Shown: positions 62,117 to 64,000 of the stretch, piece after piece
Position numbering within the stretch: the first letter of the stretch is position 1
Layout: each line of letters opens with the position of its first letter
Assembly (NCBI GenBank): GCA_900078375.1
Contig: FLQS01000045.1
Location: 1 to 64,000 of the forward strand
Length of the DNA: 64,000 bases
Source: an uncultured Mycobacterium sp.
GTDB taxonomy: Bacteria; Actinomycetota; Actinomycetes; Mycobacteriales; Mycobacteriaceae
Reading direction: 5' to 3'
Notes under the pieces: model-generated
Told to the model about the DNA's origin: nothing
What the model saw: only the letters and a program-made list of their open reading frames with translations
Databases searched by the model: none
Translations under genes and position numbers: made by a program

Positions 62117-63313
62117 GTGAGCAGTGAAGCGACCGTCGAGTTGTACTACGACCCTTACGATTACGCAATTGACGACAACCCGTACCCGGTGTGGCGGCGG
62201 ATGCGCGACGAGGCCCCGCTGTACTTCAATGACAAGTACGGCTTCTATGCGCTGAGTCGATACGACGACGTGTCGCGGGCGCTTCCGGACTGGCAGACCT
62301 ATCGGTCGGGGAGAGGTACGACGCTGGACATCTTGGCCAGCGGCATCGAGGTGCCGCCGGGAATCCTGCTGTTCGAAGATCCGCCGTTGCACGATCTGCA
62401 TCGCCGCCTGCTGTCCCGGGTGTTCACCCCGCGTCGGATGCTGGCTGTCGAAGACCTGGTGCGCGGCTTTTGTGCGCGGGCACTCGAACCCCTTCAGGAC
62501 AGTGAGGGTTTCGACTTCGTCACCGATCTCGGCGCGTTCATGCCGATGCGGACGATCGGCTATCTGCTTGGCATTCCCGAGGAGGCCCAGCAGACCATCC
62601 GTGACCGCAACGATCAGAGCATCAGCGTTGGCTCCGATGTGGCGGACCTCAGCCCGACGATCTTTCAGGACGCGATCGCTCAGTTCGCCGAGTACATCGA
62701 GTGGCGGTCGGCCCATCCCTCCGATGACCTGATGACCGAGCTCCTCAACGCCGAGGTGGAGGATCCCGACGGAACGCGCCGTCCGCTGGAGCGCACCGAA
62801 GTGCTGGCCTATACCGCCATGATCGCCGGTGCGGGCAATGAAACCACGGCCCGGCTCATCGCAGCGATGGGTCAGCTGCTCGGGGAACACCCCGACCAGC
62901 GGCACCAACTCGTGGAGAATCCGTCGCTGATCCCGTCGGCTGTCGAGGAGTCGCTGCGCTATGAGCCGCCGTCACCGGTGCAGGCGCGATACGTGGCCCG
63001 CGATGTCGAGCTGTACGGGCAGATCGTGACCGAGGGTTCCCACATGCTGCTGCTCAACGCGTCGGCGAACCGGGACGATTCCCGATTCACCGACCCGGAC
63101 CGCTTCGACATCCACCGCACCGGCGGGCATCTGAGCTTCGGGCAGGGCCTGCACTTCTGCCTCGGGTCGGCGCTTGCGCGACTCGAGGCGCGAGTGGCGT
63201 TCGAGGAGGTGCTCAAAAGGTGGACCGACTGGGACGTGGACTACGAGAATGCCAGCAGGGGAAGGACATCCAGCGTGCGGGGCTGGGCGCGGCTACCGGT
63301 CAGGACACGGTAG
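62117..63313 (+). CDS. Cytochrome P450
   Basis: This 398-residue P450 has the canonical heme loop SFGQGLHFCLGSALARLEARV (ligand Cys348), ExxR in EESLRYEPP and the I-helix MIAGAGNETTARL. It begins with GTG, ten bases after the membrane protein. It differs clearly from the first P450 of this operon, so the two probably act on different positions or substrates. It ends the operon. Confidence 0.93.
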   Translation: MSSEATVELYYDPYDYAIDDNPYPVWRRMRDEAPLYFNDKYGFYALSRYDDVSRALPDWQTYRSGRGTTLDILASGIEVPPGILLFEDPPLHDLHRRLLSRVFTPRRMLAVEDLVRGFCARALEPLQDSEGFDFVTDLGAFMPMRTIGYLLGIPEEAQQTIRDRNDQSISVGSDVADLSPTIFQDAIAQFAEYIEWRSAHPSDDLMTELLNAEVEDPDGTRRPLERTEVLAYTAMIAGAGNETTARLIAAMGQLLGEHPDQRHQLVENPSLIPSAVEESLRYEPPSPVQARYVARDVELYGQIVTEGSHMLLLNASANRDDSRFTDPDRFDIHRTGGHLSFGQGLHFCLGSALARLEARVAFEEVLKRWTDWDVDYENASRGRTSSVRGWARLPVRTR

Positions 63314-63920
63314 CCGGCTGTCGACTCAGCCGCCGTCGTACCGTGAAGAACGGTATCGTCCAGCCGAGCCAGGCGCCGAGACCCGCGGCGAACCATAGAT
63401 AGTTGTCCTTGTTGCCGCCAAAGACGATGTCCTGCAGCGGCTGCAAGGAGACGAAGATGATCGGTGTCCAGATCCGGTTGGCGATGATTGACAGCGCGAG
63501 CGTGGCGCTGAGGATCATCTGATGGCGATGGTCGCGGAATCGGCGCTGCCGTGCTGCGAGAAGCCCGGTCGTGGTGAACCACAGCCACAGGCCGGCCAGC
63601 ACGACGTTGCTCACCGCCAGGAACGGCCCGAACGGGGTGGCCGCACCGATGACCAGAGCGCAGACGGCAGCCGGAATGGCGGTGGCCACGTAGATGCGAC
63701 CGCACCGGCGGTGCAGCGCCGGACGCCGGGCGCGTAACCCGGGCCAGATCTGCGCGACGGCCGTGACCATCGCCACCGAGGCGAGCATCACGTGCCCGAC
63801 GAGCAGCGGGTAGTGCAATGCGAACGTCGATGGAACCCGGGTGTGGCCGACGAAATAGGGCGGCAGGGAGAAGGCGAGAAATGCCACGACAACGACCGAG
63901 AGGGCTTTTGCGTATGCCAT
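63300..63920 (-). CDS. DUF2306-like membrane protein
   Basis: This 206-residue protein has about six hydrophobic helices with HYPLLVGHVMLASVAMVTAVAQIWPGLRAR and LHRRCGRIYV, a pattern of DUF2306 proteins. Its end overlaps the P450 end by 14 bases. The ATG at 63920 has no ribosome site and lies inside a palindrome, so translation may be leaderless; a TTG at 63926 is an alternative. Function is unknown. Confidence 0.78.
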   Translation of the reverse strand: MAYAKALSVVVVAFLAFSLPPYFVGHTRVPSTFALHYPLLVGHVMLASVAMVTAVAQIWPGLRARRPALHRRCGRIYVATAIPAAVCALVIGAATPFGPFLAVSNVVLAGLWLWFTTTGLLAARQRRFRDHRHQMILSATLALSIIANRIWTPIIFVSLQPLQDIVFGGNKDNYLWFAAGLGAWLGWTIPFFTVRRRLSRQPATVS

Positions 63921-63943
63921 ACGCAAAAGCGTACGCTATACGC
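63910..63943. promoter_or_regulatory. Twin palindromic operators at the DUF2306 gene start
   Basis: Two related 15-base palindromes, GCGTATGCCATACGC (63910-63924) and GCGTACGCTATACGC (63929-63943), stand 19 bases apart (start to start). They cover the start codon of the minus-strand gene and lie 33 bases before a divergent start. This is the layout of a TetR-type operator pair. Confidence 0.65.
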
Positions 63944-63975
63944 AATCGAGATGTCCGTGGTTTAGGCTGACGGCG

Positions 63976-64000
63976 ATGGCCGACCGAAAAGCCCCCTTGA
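63976..64000 (+). CDS. Start of a divergent gene, probably a regulator (partial)
   Basis: Only MADRKAPL is in the window. The ATG at 63976 is divergent from the DUF2306-like gene across the twin palindromes, so a TetR/AcrR-type regulator is the likely identity. The sequence itself is too short to show it. Confidence 0.4.

Noticed and set aside
1..64000. Prophage, insertion sequence or integrative element boundaries
   Set aside because: No transposase, integrase, tRNA target or terminal repeats were seen; the decayed area at 48.8-56.2 kb looks like deletion, not insertion.

Overview
The window is high-GC actinobacterial DNA, almost certainly from a rapidly growing environmental mycobacterium (Mycolicibacterium-like). 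The evidence is the mycobacterial type of NADH dehydrogenase operon, a Huc-type [NiFe] hydrogenase locus, a glycine-rich PGRS-like protein, a mycofactocin-type dehydrogenase next to P450s, and the dense use of 4-base start/stop overlaps. Names are assigned by reading the translated sequences; no database search was run.

Bases 1-43782 form one continuous lithoautotrophy block. It opens with the end of pgk, a convergent class I aldolase, and divergently a form I (red-type) RuBisCO operon cbbL-cbbS-cbbX-cbbR. An AraC-type regulator follows on the minus strand. Next comes a long plus-strand hydrogenase operon: hucM, hucS, hucL, a maturation protease, a small protein, a TPR-like protein, the NifU/Rieske protein hucE, an NHL-repeat protein, hypF, a SIS-HypC fusion, a SIS protein, hypE, hypC, hypD and two unknown genes. 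The complete nuoA-N operon follows directly. Then come phosphoribulokinase and fructose bisphosphatase (minus strand), a response-regulator-like protein, and rpe-tkt-cbbY (plus strand). A plausible reading is that Huc oxidises trace H2 into the quinone pool, complex I (possibly in reverse) links quinone to NADH, and the Calvin cycle uses the reductant and ATP to fix CO2. hypA and hypB are not in the window.

Bases 43855-48381 hold a minus-strand pair: a secreted YHYH-domain protein downstream of a large exported protein with a PGRS-like glycine-rich body and a C-terminal seven-repeat YVTN beta-propeller.

Bases 48382-57434 are accessory and partly decayed: a VOC protein, reciprocal remnants of a GntR regulator and an MFS transporter fused by a deletion, a nitrilase, a MocR-type regulator divergent from a small secreted peptide/SDR/MFS operon, a broken esterase, a nitronate monooxygenase, a short reductase-like remnant, and a regulator with two TetR domains.

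Bases 57578-63313 are a catabolic operon: aldehyde dehydrogenase, P450, mycofactocin-type SDR, a 31-residue membrane peptide, an AveC-like membrane protein and a second P450. The window ends with a DUF2306-like membrane protein whose start overlaps twin palindromes, divergent from the first codons of another gene. No tRNA, rRNA, CRISPR array or insertion sequence was seen.
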